64,000 bases of DNA from Tipula vernalis (GCA_958295665.1 OY282560.1:93906311-93970310); one strand, 5' to 3'; shown: positions 11,859 through 24,200, counted from the stretch's first letter. The notes: generated by a model from the sequence alone, not told the origin. Translations and numbers: made by a program.

Positions 11859-14110
11859 ATGTATTTTTGCTATTTCTGTAATGAGGTATTTGCTGAATTA
11901 AATAAATTAATACTTCACCTAAAATATCAAGAATTCGTAAAAGAAAAGTCTAGCATCAAAATTAAATGTGTCAAAGAAAAGAATTGTGATTGCACCTTCC
12001 AGACTTTTTGTGCCTTAAAAAAACATTTAAACAAATCTCACATTCTGGAAATAAATAATCCATTAGCCGACTCAAACGAGGCTGTATGTACTATAGCTTT
12101 TTTGGAAAAAATAGAGGACGTTTATATTCATAACGATCGTTTAGACAAATCTTCAGAGCTTGAAATTAAAACTCCAACTTTAAGTGACTTTGAAAACGCA
12201 ATGAAATGTTTCTATGCCAAACTTAATCTATTAGGGTTGCAAGAGCAAACAATGACAGATGTTTTCTGCCAAACCAAAATCATAACTGATATCGGCATTA
12301 ATATTATATCCGCATCATCCCAAATTAACACGACATTTAATAAAATTAAAATTTCTGAAGCTATGAAAAATTTTTGCTCGAAATATAAACGCAAAAAACT
12401 GTTCTTAGAAAATTCTTTTTATATAGAACCACAACAAATTCCAATTGGATTTAGGTGGGAGAGGAGGTTCAATGGAGAATCATTCACTTACTCAAGAAAA
12501 CTTGTTCAAAATTTTTTTCAATTTATACCAATTACAAAGACATTAACGCAAATTTTTAAAAATTCCAGTTTTCGTAACTTATTTAGAGATTTCAATGTTT
12601 CTCACAGTTGCACTAGTGGAATTTACAAATTTGGCTGTTGCGGAGATCGTTTTCAGTCCATTAAGAAGGATTTTGTTAACGAAGCGAAAGTTTTAATTCA
12701 GCTGTACTACGACGACTTTGAAGTTGCTAGGGTACTTGGCAGTAAGACGATAGTTCATAAAGTAGGCGGTATATACATATTTTACAATCGTAAACAGTCC
12801 AACCAATCTAAAATCCAACCTACAAAATATATTTTTAGTAAGCCTTTTTTACGTAAACGATCTCCATGGCGATTTTAATTTAAATTCAATTTTACAACCA
12901 ATTGTAGCAGATATCAAAATCTTGGAAAATGATGGTATATTTATAGATAAACTCGGTTTGGTTTCAGGAACAATACTTTCCTTATCTCATGATAATCTGG
13001 CGGCAAATGACCTAATTGGTTTTACTAAATCTTTCTCCGCTAAATTTTTTTGCCGATTTTGTATTATGCCTAGCGGAGAAACAAAAAAATCAACTACTGA
13101 AGATCTAAAATTGTTTAGAACAGATGACTGTTAAACCCAAGGTATTAGTCGCAATTCAGTATTGAACGATTTAAAATACTTTCACTCTATTAAAAACCAT
13201 AGTGTGGATCTATTACATGATGGTTTAGAAGGCTTTGTTGTATTAGTATTGAAATATCAATTTGAATTCTTTATCGAACAGAAAGTTTTAACTAACATTG
13301 ATAAAATAAATAATTGTATATCTGCTTATAATTTTGGATTCATTGATCGAAGAAATAAACCATCGAACATTAACCTGGAAAAAAGTAATTTAGGACAAAA
13401 TGCCATACAGGTATTATGCCTAGCTACACATTTTCCGTTTATTTTTGACAGGTTTTATGATCAAGCTCACCAATGTCAATGGAAAGCTGTGCTTAGTGTT
13501 ATTGAAATAATAATAATTATATTTCGCCATGAATTAACTGATAGTGACATAAATCATCTACAAAGTATAATAACTTCTCATTTGGAATCGATAAAAACTA
13601 CGTTCAAAAAAGATTTGACACCAAAACAACACTTCCTTCTGCATTATCCCACTGTCATCAGGCAAATGGGTCCTGTTATCCATTTGTGGACAATGCGGTA
13701 CGAAGGCAAACATCGTTATTTTAAAAAAAATATAACACCTAATTTTATAAATATCTGTCAATCGTTTGCTAAAAAGGCACCAACAAATGATGAGTAATGT
13801 TTGGGCAAATTCAACATTTAAAACCCAAAGTCAAAAGGGGAAAAAATCGTTATATAATTCTAATATTAGTTACAATTGTCTTGATAGGTTTTCTAGACCA
13901 ATTTTTAGTTTATCATATTTTATCAGTGACTTTCATTATAAGAAAGGTTTTTGCATTTTGAAAGAAAAATCATCCCACCAATTAATTCATGTATATAAAA
14001 TAATTGATATTTTTGACTGTAATAACGAAATATACTTCCTTATGAGTGAATTTATTGGAATTTATGATAAATTCTACTGTGGGTATCAATTAATCGAAAA
14101 AAAACTCTAG
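11859..14110 (+). pseudogene. ORF2 of the nested element: zinc-finger, putative transposase-like protein
   Basis: The start is chosen at the ATG of MYFCYFCNEVF, where the first zinc-finger-like motif begins. Two C2H2-like fingers come first (CYFC...H near 11870; CDCTF...KKHLNKSH near 11985). Downstream are blocks typical of a widespread uncharacterised family: LSHDNLAANDLIGF with FFCRFC, SVDLLHDGLEGF, TPKQHFLLHYP and LWTMRYEGKHR. The Asp and Glu in these blocks could be catalytic, which is inference. Lesions: frameshift near 12843, in-frame TAA at 13132-13134, frameshift near 13770 in an A-run. The broken pieces stay colinear, so this was one protein of roughly 750 residues. Confidence 0.6.
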
Positions 14111-14459
14111 TCCTATTTGTCTTAATTTTAATTCATTACAGTACAAAAAAGCTTATGAAAAACATTTTGTATGTAAAACTAAAAATTTTTATTTAATTGG
14201 ATGCAATGTGCAATTGATTTAATTTTGATTAAATATATAAAATGTATTGTTTAGATTGCGACCTTACAAAAATCAAATTGAAATAGCAATTACAAGGTAT
14301 AATTAAACTTAAATTATGAATAGTTATTATATGAAGTGTAATCAATAATAATTTTATTGAATTTTAATTATTTGAATTTTAAATAATTTTATTTTATATT
14401 TTATTATTATTATTTAATAAATAAATATATGTCGAATGAATATAATTCACTTAGTTTTA

Positions 14460-14915
14460 TTACAACCAGTGGGTTCTGAGGATGATTTCATATTTGATAC
14501 ATCTTGATCTCGTTTACGATGCAACTTGATACATAATTTGTTGTGTTTCGATATAACTAATATCGTATATTATTTAAATGCAATCATAGTTGCAAAACGA
14601 TACAGGACACATCGAAGCAATTCAGATACAAATTATAACAGATTACGATGCAAACTGCACCATAATTTCAATAAACACGTATTGCATCAAATTTCAAAAT
14701 AACATGCATCGAAAAAACCTTGAGGCAAATTGTTCTGTAAATCGTTGCAGGTAGTATCATATATAATTTTAATGTAATTTGTATCGAAATTGGGAGCATC
14801 ATCAACTCTTTTTTTTTTGGCACAAAGCGTAAATCGAAAAACGAAGCTAGTTTGCGCTAGAGTCATATACGAAACTATTTGCATCGCATATCAAATTTTT
14901 TTTCGAGTGTGCAGC
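14460..14915. repeat. GCATCG / CGATGC motif cluster at the right side of the nested element
   Basis: The hexamer GCATCG or its complement occurs near 14517, 14645, 14704 and 14881, with related ATCGAA/TTGCATC words between. Spaced short motifs at an element end often bind transposase; here that is inference. Confidence 0.35.
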
Positions 14916-14929
14916 GGGCAGCGGCTCTC

Positions 14930-15138
14930 TTTATCATCGCTTGCTGTATATTCAGAAGAATGAATTTGCTAGCACATCAACACCCGGCTCAACCTCTGGA
15001 ACCACTCCCTCAAGGTTAATACCAACAACTTGTAGCAGCGCCATATTCTGTAAAATACATAGCGGACATCTAAAGAATAATGAGCGACACATACAGAGTA
15101 TCCGCATTACAAACAACCAGATAAAAGGCTTAATGTAG
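14930..15138 (+). pseudogene. displaced 3' end of the env-like gene and element 3' region
   Basis: A Ser/Thr/Pro-rich reading frame (ASTSTPGSTSGTTPSRLIPT) lies between the nested element and the 3' LTR, in the position of the cytoplasmic tail of the env-like gene. A purine-rich tract AGCCCGGGAG (15138-15146) just before the LTR is the likely plus-strand primer site. The join to the rest of env is positional inference. Confidence 0.4.
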
Positions 15139-15148
15139 CCCGGGAGTA

Positions 15149-15363
15149 TGTTCACTTCATCTGTGAACAGGGCTTATTTGTCAAGTCATCATTTTAATTT
15201 TAAGTACCTAATAAAATTGTTCAGGTTGCATAAAGTGAAATATTAATAACGGAAGAATGCACACATATTATTTGTCAACTATACTCGTACATAATATTTT
15301 ATTGTAGTATTCTAAGAATATAGACAACATTATAAAAAAAAGAAAGATTATGAAAATTCACTA
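15149..15363 (+). repeat. 3' LTR of the BEL/Pao element, left part
   Basis: Begins with the same TGTTCACTTCATCTGTGAAC as the 5' LTR. It then diverges into sequence the 5' LTR lacks, up to the piggyBac boundary at TTAA. Confidence 0.75.
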
Positions 15364-18298
15364 TTAACCCTTTGGGTTATGATGTACTCATTTGTATACA
15401 TCATTTTACAAACAGTGTAGTTCTTAGAATTTTCCCAACACCGTTTGCTTTTTCAGTGTATTTTGATCAGTATTGTTTTTAGTATGGTTTACCTCGTTTT
15501 TATACAGAACTATTGTGGTAATATTAGTAATAATGACAGTTTGTATTCATAGAGGTTAGGTGATTGTTGCATGCCGTTTTTGCTCCATATAAAATATTGT
15601 TTTTTAGTACTAAAAACGGTTAAAATAATTAAAAAAAATATTATTATAAATTTAAAGTGTTTAATTTGCGTAAACCAAGTATATAGTAAGTAAGTTTATT
15701 TATTATTTTAATTGACTAAATCTTGCTGTAATTGTGTGTTCTCAAATGAATACATTTTGATTCAAAGGTTGTGTGTACAAATAAGTACATTAATAAATTT
15801 GTTCTTATTTGTAGACATTCCTACTGAACTGTTGTAATTTTATGCTAACATAATTTTATAATTATATAGAAATGAGTGATAAAGAAGCACTTAAGCGAAT
15901 ATTGGCTAAAAATAAAAAAGCCAAACTTACACTAGACGAAGCTGCTCTTTTGATAAATGCAAGTGATTCTGAACTTGATTTATCTAAGGACGAAGAGGTT
16001 TCTGTTACCAGGAACTATTTGGAGGATATCCTTAACGAAAAGAACGAAAATGATTTAGTCAACGTAAATAAAGAAAAACCGAGCGATTTATTCGATGAAA
16101 TAATGATGCAAGGTGCAGTTGTAGCAGAATGTTCCAATGAGGAAGAAGAATTGTCAAAGGAAAATGCTACGCTATTAGCAATGGGGACCGGCGAAAGCGC
16201 TGAAATAGTTATTGACGATAATACTCAGTTTGAATTTATTGATGAAAGCCGAAAATTTCAAACAACCGATAAATCGAAAATTGCATGGACGAGAAGGAAT
16301 ATCGAGCCAACCCGTTTTTTATTTGAACATGAGCTCTCCGAAGATGAATTGGTAACCTCTCCATATGTCATTTTTATGAAATACATTCCTCAAGAGATGT
16401 TTTCAAGTATGGCTTTCTTTACCAATCTTTATGCTCAGCAACAAAATGTAGCTAATTTTCGGCCAACGACATCAAACGAATTATTAAAATTTGTTGGTAT
16501 TCAAATTTTAATGGGTACTCTAAAAATGCCACGAATTCGTATGTATTTTAATAAATACATATCTATTCAAACAGTTATACAAGCTATGTCACACGAGCGG
16601 TTTTCCCAACTTCGTAATACGATTCATTTCGTAAATAATTTATATGTACCCGATGATAATCAAGACAAGTTTTTCAAAACTCGACCGTTAATTAATTGTA
16701 TCCGTAAAAGATGCGCAGAGCATACTGTCGAAGAGAATATTTCCGTGGATGAACAAATTATTCCATTTAAAGGCCATCTAAGTATAAAACAGTACATTAA
16801 AGGGAAACCCTGTCCTTGGGGTATTAAGGTATGTATAGCATATTTGGTACTTTTACCTAAATATCATTTAAATTTAATATTTTATTTCAATTTCAGGTAT
16901 TTTTATTATGCGGTAAGAGCGGATTACCTTACGATTTTATAATTTATCAAGGCTCAACAACCGAATTAAACAAAGTTTCTGTGCAGCGGTTTGGATATGG
17001 AGCGGCAATCGTTTTACAACTAGCTGAGAGGATCAAAACTATGGGGCATGTCTTATGTTTCGATAATTATTTTAGCTCCTACCAATTATTTGAATGTTTG
17101 ACTCAACTTCAGATAAATGCTATTGGAACGGTTCGTGTCAATAGATTTCGGAACCCGCCTCACATCGATGACAAAACTTTGAAAAAGCAAGGACGTGGAT
17201 CTTCAGACCAAATAACAAGCAAAGATGGAAAAGTGAGTGTGATAAAGTGGCAAGACAACAAAGCAGTTTATTTAGCTTCAAATTTTGTTGGAATCGGAGA
17301 AGAAGCAATGGTACGACGATACGATAAACTCAAATCAATATACGTTCAAATAAAACAACCATAAATCGTTAAAATTTATAATATGGGAATGGGTGGAGTC
17401 GATTTGTTTGATCAACTTTTAAGTTACTATCGCTTTTTTCATAAATCAAGAAAATGGACATTACGGGTGATCGCGCATTTTATTGATTTTGCAGTTGTAT
17501 CAAGCTGGATTGAATATAAAATAGCCCATAAACATATCGGCACTCCTTCGAAAGATATTATGGATTTACTTAATTTTCGGCTTTATTTGTCACACTATTT
17601 GACTACTATTAATCAGAGCATTACCCGAAAAAGAGGAAGACCATTATCTAAATCTAACAATAATTCTTGCCACAGCGAACCTTAAAAAAAAACTAGAACA
17701 GAAATTCGGCCTATTGACGAAATCCGATATGATGACACACGGCATCTTCCACTGCGGAGTGAGTCAGTAAGTCGCTGTAAATATTCAAAATGTACAGGAA
17801 AGAGTAGAGTTTATTGTTGCAAATGTAATGTGCATCTTTGTTTTAGTAAAGACAATAATTGCTTTTACAACTTCCACAGCAAAGACGAAGAAGAAATATA
17901 ATTCAATATAACTTCGCCAAACCAAAGTTCCCATTCCTTAATAATTCCCGAAAGACTGAATTGAAATTATTAATTTATTTATTATAATTATTATTTTATA
18001 ATTTTACATTATAATTATTTTTTAGTTTTATAATATTATTTTCATTTGTGATAACGAATTATTTATGTAACTTTCATTGAATTGAAATAAATATTTTATT
18101 TTTAAGAATTTTTTTTTCTTTTTTTTGTAACATTTGAACCGATTTGTTCTCATTTGAGCACATGTCCTAATTCAGGCCTACTGGCTCAAACAAAAATTTT
18201 TTTTTTCAGAATCGGCATTGTGACGTCTAATACAACAAAAAAATGTACAGTAGGATTTTTTATCACTGCTAGAATTAAATCATGACCGAAAGGGTGAA
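15364..18298 (+). mobile_element. piggyBac-type DNA transposon, inside the 3' LTR
   Basis: Left end is TTAA (15364-15367) followed by CCCTTTGGGTTATGAT. The right end is the inverted copy ATCATGACCGAAAGGG (18279-18294), followed by TGAA, a one-base variant of TTAA. TTAA targets and C-run termini are diagnostic for piggyBac. Total length is about 2.9 kb, with one transposase gene. Confidence 0.85.
15872..17901 (+). pseudogene. piggyBac transposase with one intron and two nonsense codons
   Basis: DDD-type cut-and-paste transposase. Exon 1 is 15872-16828 (319 codons). An intron of 68 bp follows (16829-16896, GTATG...TTTCAG, phase 0). Exon 2 then continues in frame. Catalytic Asp candidates are VDEQIIPFKG (about residue 293), CFDNYFSS (about 375) and GVDLFDQL (about 488-491). 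The C-terminus is a Cys-rich ring-like domain (CKYSKC...YCCKCNVHLC, 17768-17860) as in other piggyBac proteins. In-frame TAA codons at 17362-17364 and 17683-17685 truncate it. No frameshift is needed, so inactivation looks recent or mild. The N-terminus is acidic. Confidence 0.85.
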
Positions 18299-18487
18299 GC
18301 AGTTTCTAAAAATGTATTTAAACTCGGAATTTATTAAAAATAAATCAGAATAAACTTAATCACCAAACGTGTAGTTTCTAATTCTCCGTCTAATTAAACC
18401 CCATCAGCGGTAATTTAATTAGATAAATTCGCTAATCAAGCAAACGCTTAGCCTTACAACCTAAGCACAGTATTTGCTAGATTAACA
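18299..18487 (+). repeat. 3' LTR of the BEL/Pao element, right part
   Basis: From about 18366 it matches the last 120 or so bases of the 5' LTR with few differences (for example CCCCATCAGCGG against TCCTACCAGCGG). It ends TAACA, next to the target duplication AGCTT at 18488-18492. Confidence 0.8.
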
Positions 18488-18492
18488 AGCTT

Positions 18493-20204
18493 TAAAGCTT
18501 TTTGCCTTGATTTTTGGTTTTAGTTTAATTACACCAGAATTTTTATATTGAACATATTTGTATGAGTTAATCATAATTAATTTAGTAAATTAGTAAGGCG
18601 GAAGATTGTACTTACATGTACTTACATAGCGTTTTGTGATAACCTTGTATCGAGGCGCTTGGAAAACTCGAAACAAAATATTGTTACTCGTTGTAGTTGT
18701 AGTTGGTAACAATCCACTACATTTGTATAATCCAGATGTTTGCTATTTTCTAACTAAATTTATTTAAATTTAACTTTTTCACAATTAAATTTTCATTTTT
18801 TCATTTTTTTTTTTTTTTTTATATTTTTCACATTAACTACCTACTTATAAATTTTATCACACAGATCACAAAAAGAACAAAACTAATAAAACACACTTTA
18901 ACCACACCACAAAATAAAAACAATCACAAAAAGAACTGTTAACACTCCTCGTACGAATATATCACACACATAAAATCTCAGTTATTTCGTCACTTGAACT
19001 TTATATTCCACACAAAAGCAATAAACACCCGAAACAAACAAAACCAAAAATTTGAAATCCAAAAAAAATCTCGAAAATTCAGTATCAATTCAAGCCGCAC
19101 TTCTAACTAAACACTCACAAAACCAAATAACAGTAAAAAAAAAAAATGTTTTTAAATCTAATTGGACTCCTTACCAAATATGCGTCTTATCACTTCGGAT
19201 TATCGAAGAAAACTGAAATTTTATTTTCATAATACACGTTATTTCCATTCAATGTACAAAAAAAAAAAAAAAAAAAAAAAATTTTATTTTTGTTTTTCTC
19301 GTTTTTATGGAAAAACCGTTTCGTTATCGTTTTATTTACCGTTAAACTAAAATGAGAAAGAGAGCGCGCGTACACAAATATGTACATAAATTCTCTGTTT
19401 ACATCGTTTGCAGAATTTTTCCGTTTTTTTTTGTTTTTTTTTTGTTTTTATCAATTTTATTCAGTAATGAACCGAACTTTGACTTGTGTATTGTTGCCCT
19501 ACATTATTTTAGGTGGCGCGCAGCTAAACCAACAAAAAAAAACAACGCAACGATTACGATTGATTGACATTTTGTTGCGGCCTCTTTTATATTTGAATGA
19601 CGACCTTTCGGGAATAATGATGATGATGGCATAAAATCAATAAAAAATTGAATTTGTTTATTTACGATTACTCACTATATGGTGGTGGGCATACCATAAA
19701 AAAGACGTAAGATATCGGAGTTGTCTTCAATGTATCAAGGTTATAAATGTTGGTATTTGAGTTTTGTGAGAATATCGTAAATAGGAAGTTATGTGGTAAA
19801 GTCGTTTTGGAAAATGAGGGACTCATGCAATAAAACAGTTGTTACATTTTGTGTCTCGGTACAAAACGTTAGAACAAAACATAAAACTTTAATGTTTTGT
19901 TCTATAAAATAAAATGTGTGGGTGTGCCTGTATATCTTTGATTTTATGGGTGCTATTAAGGGCAAGTGTTGTTAAAGATACATACATACGTACAAATACA
20001 TCTTGTATATCGAAGCTTTAAAGATTAAAGAAACTAAATGGTTTGGTTGAAATGTGAAATTACATTATATTGATAATCGTATTTTTGGGTCGAATGCTGT
20101 GTTATTTTTCGGAAATTAGTAAATTTTTCTCTTTTAATCATAAAACAGCAACTGTAGCCATGTTTTACGAAGTTACTTCATAAATTTCCAAATCGATCCG
20201 AGAC
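18493..20204. other. AT-rich stretch without a recognisable gene
   Basis: A-run of about 22 bases near 19258-19280 and several T-runs. No homology-like coding frame is visible on either strand. Confidence 0.5.
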
Positions 20205-20206
20205 TA

Positions 20207-20400
20207 CAGTCACTCACAAAAATTTGCGTACACCTTAAAAATCGAACGAATTTCACAATAAAGTCAAAAATAATTAACGGCTTATGTATCTTGTATTTGC
20301 ATGCATTTAAAAAAAATATTTGCTTCATTAAATAATTCACGTTTTTCTAAAATAAAAGGTCATAAAAATTTGCGTACATTTAATAATTATAATCAAAAAT
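20207..20400 (+). repeat. left long inverted repeat of the Tc1 element
   Basis: The outer 49 bases match the right end with one mismatch. A second inner copy of AAAATTTGCGTACA sits at 20365-20378. Two motif copies per end is the IR/DR arrangement known from several Tc1 subfamilies. Confidence 0.75.
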
Positions 20401-20541
20401 TTGATAGAAGATCAAAAATTACTATTTTGTTGTACGTCATTTGGCTTCCAGCATTCTCGAAGGCACAGAATTCACTAAATTCATGGTCATGGCATAATCT
20501 ATTTTCCAATCTATTTGTTTTAATTATTCTTTTGTAGTGAT

Positions 20542-21228
20542 TCAATGTTTCTGGACTCTGCGATTTAGTTCTCCCCGCAAATGCTGTATAGGATTCAAAT
20601 CTGGTGATTGATGTAGATGATTTAGTTGTTTAGGGACCCTATAGAGCGGCCATTTCTTTACTATACTCGCCGTACGCCTTGAATCGTTGTCCTGTTGGAA
20701 GTACCACTTAGAAGGAAGACCCAATTTCTCGACGCTAGACGGACATTTTTTTTTTAAATATCTAAATATATCTCACGAAACACACCATATTTCCGATACC
20801 ATTTGCTGCCATACAGCCCCAAACCATTACAGACCCAGCCTCATATGTAATTATTGGTTTTACACTTTTTCCTCAAATGCCGTATTAGCCTTTCTCCACA
20901 CTTTCCGCTAGGCATTTGACCCAGAAATCTTAAACATGCTTTCATCGGAACAATAAAATATTTTGCCACAATCTAATATCCTTGTCTTGGTACAGTTTTG
21001 CCAATTCTTTCTTTTTTTTTTTCATTTTTACTGCAGACATACGGTTTGTGCATAGTACGCCCATTATATTCATTTCTCCGAAGTATAAGGCGCACATTTT
21101 CTGGATAAATAGCAATCCCTGATTATTCTTCCAGTTCATCAGCTATTTTGAAAACCCTTTTGGCTGAATTGGTCCTTACCATCCTTACAATTTTTCTTTC
21201 GGTACGACAATTTCTGGCCTCATCGCTC
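20542..21228 (-). pseudogene. Tc1 transposase, C-terminal half (DDE core)
   Basis: Minus-strand pieces show, in order, KLYQDKDIRLWQNILLF (near 20985), a MVWGCMA-like block with frame changes (near 20830), WYFQQDN (near 20700) with the second catalytic Asp, and SPDLNPIQHL (near 20590). The third catalytic Glu is Gln in that last block. With multiple frameshifts it is inactive. Upstream it stops abruptly at the LINE boundary near 21228. Confidence 0.75.
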
Positions 21229-24200
21229 CATAATCGTTATAATTTGAGGTCTCCGAGATTAGTTTATCATAATGTTGGGCGTATGTCGTCTAAGTCAGCT
21301 GAATTTTTGAATTTCTTTTGTTCAACGGATTTTCAATTTTTTGCTCTTGTGGAAACCGGATTTCATGAGGGGATTTTTAATAATGAGTTCTTTTCTGAGG
21401 ACTTTGTCGTTTATAGATGTGATATCTATTTTTAAAAGCACTGAGCTGGTTGTAGTACCTGGATGTGGCTCTATTGAATTTTTATGTGTCAAAGTTTTAA
21501 TTTGTAATAATTTATTTTATTTTATAGTTTTGTACATACCACCTAGCTCACCTACTGATGTATATTTGAGTCATGTAGATTGTATATGTGAATTGGTTAA
21601 TATAATTAATTATAATGATACTTTAGTTGTATTAGGTGATTTTAATTTAAGTAATATTCATTGGTTGGTTGATAGTGAAACTGAGTCTTTGGGGTTACTC
21701 CCTTCGGATATTCCATTTGCAAATGATGCAGCGGTGGTGGATGCACTGTTCAGTTTCAATCTCAAACAAGTTAATTTATTTTGTAATGATAACAATTAGT
21801 TTTTAGATTTAATTTTTGTTAATAATACGGAATATTTGTCAGTTCATGAGTCTTTGACATCTTTCAAGGAAAATGATATTCATCATAATTCCCTCGAGAT
21901 TATATTTCATGTTGGAAATCGAGATGATAAATGTCGGGTTTTTTCTTTTGATGATTCGTTTTATGATTTTAAGGAATGCGACACACCTGTACCCGAATTC
22001 CGGTTCGATGACAAATGATAATGAGAAATGACTTGATTTTTTATTTCAACTAGTCGGTTGCATTTTTATTTAGAGTAGGCGAAATAAAACATAAAGTCAT
22101 TTGTCATTCTCATTTGTCATTGATCCGGAATTCGGGCCCTGGTCTCTCTGAATATCTCCGTTGCATTCGTTGGGATGATTTTTTTCGAGCCAATGATGTT
22201 AATGAAAATGTAAAAAAATTTAATGATTTACTATTTGTTGCTTTTGATAAATTCGTTCCTTTGAGGAAAAAACGTAACTATAATTACCCACCATGGTTTG
22301 ATTCTGATTTGATCAACTTACGTAACTGTAAAAATAGAGCTTACTATAGATTCAGATCCAATAATTGTCAACTGAATAAATCCAAATTTGTTGATCTACG
22401 TGAACAATTTAAATCTGTATTTCATTCTAAATATTGTCAGTATATAAGTGTGATTGAAACTAATATCAAACAAAACCCTAAAACATTTTGGAAGTTTGTT
22501 AACGAAAAACGTAATACAACTGGCTATCCATCGGTAATGATTTTTAATGGAGGTAAACTGAGCACGGTTCCTGAAATCTGCGAGGGTTTTGCTAGTTTCT
22601 TTCAATCGGTATATAAAGTTAATTACGGATCCTTTGAAAGCGACCCTACTGTTAGTAATTGCCAATTTAACATTCCGTACCTATCAATAACTGAAGATGA
22701 CATTTATGAATATCTGTCAGATTTTAATGATGGATGTGGGCCTGATGGGATACCTTCGTCAATACTTAAATGTGTGAGCTCATATATTGTAACTCCATTA
22801 TGTTATCTTTTTAACCAATCATTAATTTCTGGACAATTTCCTTCAGCTTGAAAAATTTCTCACATTGTTCCAATTTACAAAAAGGGTAACCGTTCTGATA
22901 TATCAAACTATCGTGGTATTTCAATTCTTTCGTCTATACCAAAACTTTTCGAATTAATTGTGTCGAAACATTTGTTATTCCATACTAAAGAGATAATTTC
23001 TTGTTTCCAGCATGGTTTCACCAGTGGAAAATCTACGACTACCAATCTGTTGCAATTTACTAAATTCACTATTGAGTCACTTGAATCTAAAGGCGCCCAA
23101 GTTGTTCAATTTACTTTGATTTTGCTAAAGCTTTTGATTCAATCGACCATAAAATTATTATTGAAAATCTTTCGGTTATTGGTCTTGATCCAAATTTTCT
23201 TAAATGGATTTCTTCTTATCTAGTTGGTAGGAAGCAGTATGTTCTATTGAATGATATTAAGTCAGATTATATTTATTGTCATTCTGGAGTCCCTCAGGGG
23301 TCCCATTTAGGCCCAATTATATTTATTTTATTCGTTAATGATATTCCTAATATTTTTAAATTCTGTAAATGTTTATTATTTGCTGATGATTTGAAGATTT
23401 TCATGCATGTTCAATCTGTAAGTGATGCTGACTGAGGTTTTGCAATCTGAAATTAGTATATTGTCTAGTTGGTGCTCCAAGAATAAATTGTTCATCAATG
23501 TACAGAAGTGTAAGGTGATGTCGTTTTTCAGAACACTCAATCTAAATATTGTCAATTATTATTTTGATGGAGATCTACTTTGTAGAGTAACTTCAACTGT
23601 TGATTTAGGAGTTCTGTTTGATCAGAAATTAACTTTTGCGTTACACATAGATAAAATAATATTAAAGGCCAATTCTATGTTAGGTTTCATTTTTAGAATG
23701 ACAAAGGATTTTATGGATGCATTTTCGTGTATTAGTTTATATACTTCTTTAGTAAGATCTCACCTTGAATATGCTGTAGTGGTTTGGTATCCTCATCATG
23801 ATGTGCATATTGCAAGATTGGAATCTATTCAGAAACGTTTTACTATCTATATGGCCAGAAAGCTTGGTCATTTATCTTATCGTCATCTACCTATGTGGGA
23901 ACAGGTGCACAGTCTCCCATCGTATGTGATTCGGTGTGAGTGCCTTCACATTGATACGTTGGTTAAACGCCGAAAAACTGCCTCTGTCTTGTTTGTTAGT
24001 GATTCTCTTAGTGGCCGCATTAAGTGTTTTGAACTCATTTCTGCTTGGAGCATTTATGTACCTACCAGAAGCTTCCGGCTAAGGGAATTTTTGTTTGTTG
24101 ACTTTCATAGAACGAATTATGGTTCCAATGAACCAACCAAGTCAATGGCTAGAATTTTTAATGAATTTTACCATTTATTTCATTTTGAGAGATCCAGAGT

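Larger units (their letters stand above)
9885..14930 (+). mobile_element. nested two-gene, intron-bearing element of unassigned type
   Basis: About 5 kb of DNA unrelated to retrotransposons interrupts the env-like region of the BEL/Pao element. It carries two genes in tandem on the plus strand: a multi-exon ORF1 and a zinc-finger ORF2 with a transposase-like C-terminal half. Repeated GCATCG-type motifs follow downstream. Intron-bearing genes argue against a retrocopy. The edges are approximate. Weak end similarity (a GAAAAAAA...TGCG pattern near 9888-9912 and inverted near 14880-14905) may be terminal inverted repeats, but I could not confirm a target duplication. Confidence 0.5.
2628..18487 (+). 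mobile_element. BEL/Pao LTR retrotransposon with env-like gene, carrying nested insertions
   Basis: The element is bounded by TG...CA LTRs and a 5-bp target duplication AGCTT at 2623-2627 and 18488-18492, the size usual for this superfamily. Gene order is gag, protease, reverse transcriptase, RNase H, integrase, env-like. Two later insertions inflate it: a two-gene element at about 9.9-14.9 kb within env, and a piggyBac at 15364-18298 within the 3' LTR. Without them it would be about 8 kb. All coding parts carry stops or frameshifts, so it is a dead copy. The intact target duplication shows both ends come from one integration event. Confidence 0.88.

Noticed and set aside
9932..14460. A host gene with the BEL/Pao element inserted around it
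   Set aside because: The BEL/Pao target duplication lies at its outer LTR ends and env is split by this DNA, so it entered the retroelement, not the reverse.
19162..19634. Overlapping 60-84 codon frames near the A-run
   Set aside because: Low-complexity Phe/Lys-rich translations of A/T runs.
21992..22136. Possible cloning adaptor (GAATTCCGG at both ends)
   Set aside because: Arm pairing extends about 30 bases beyond the EcoRI-like ends, which fits a foldback element better; a read check would settle it.
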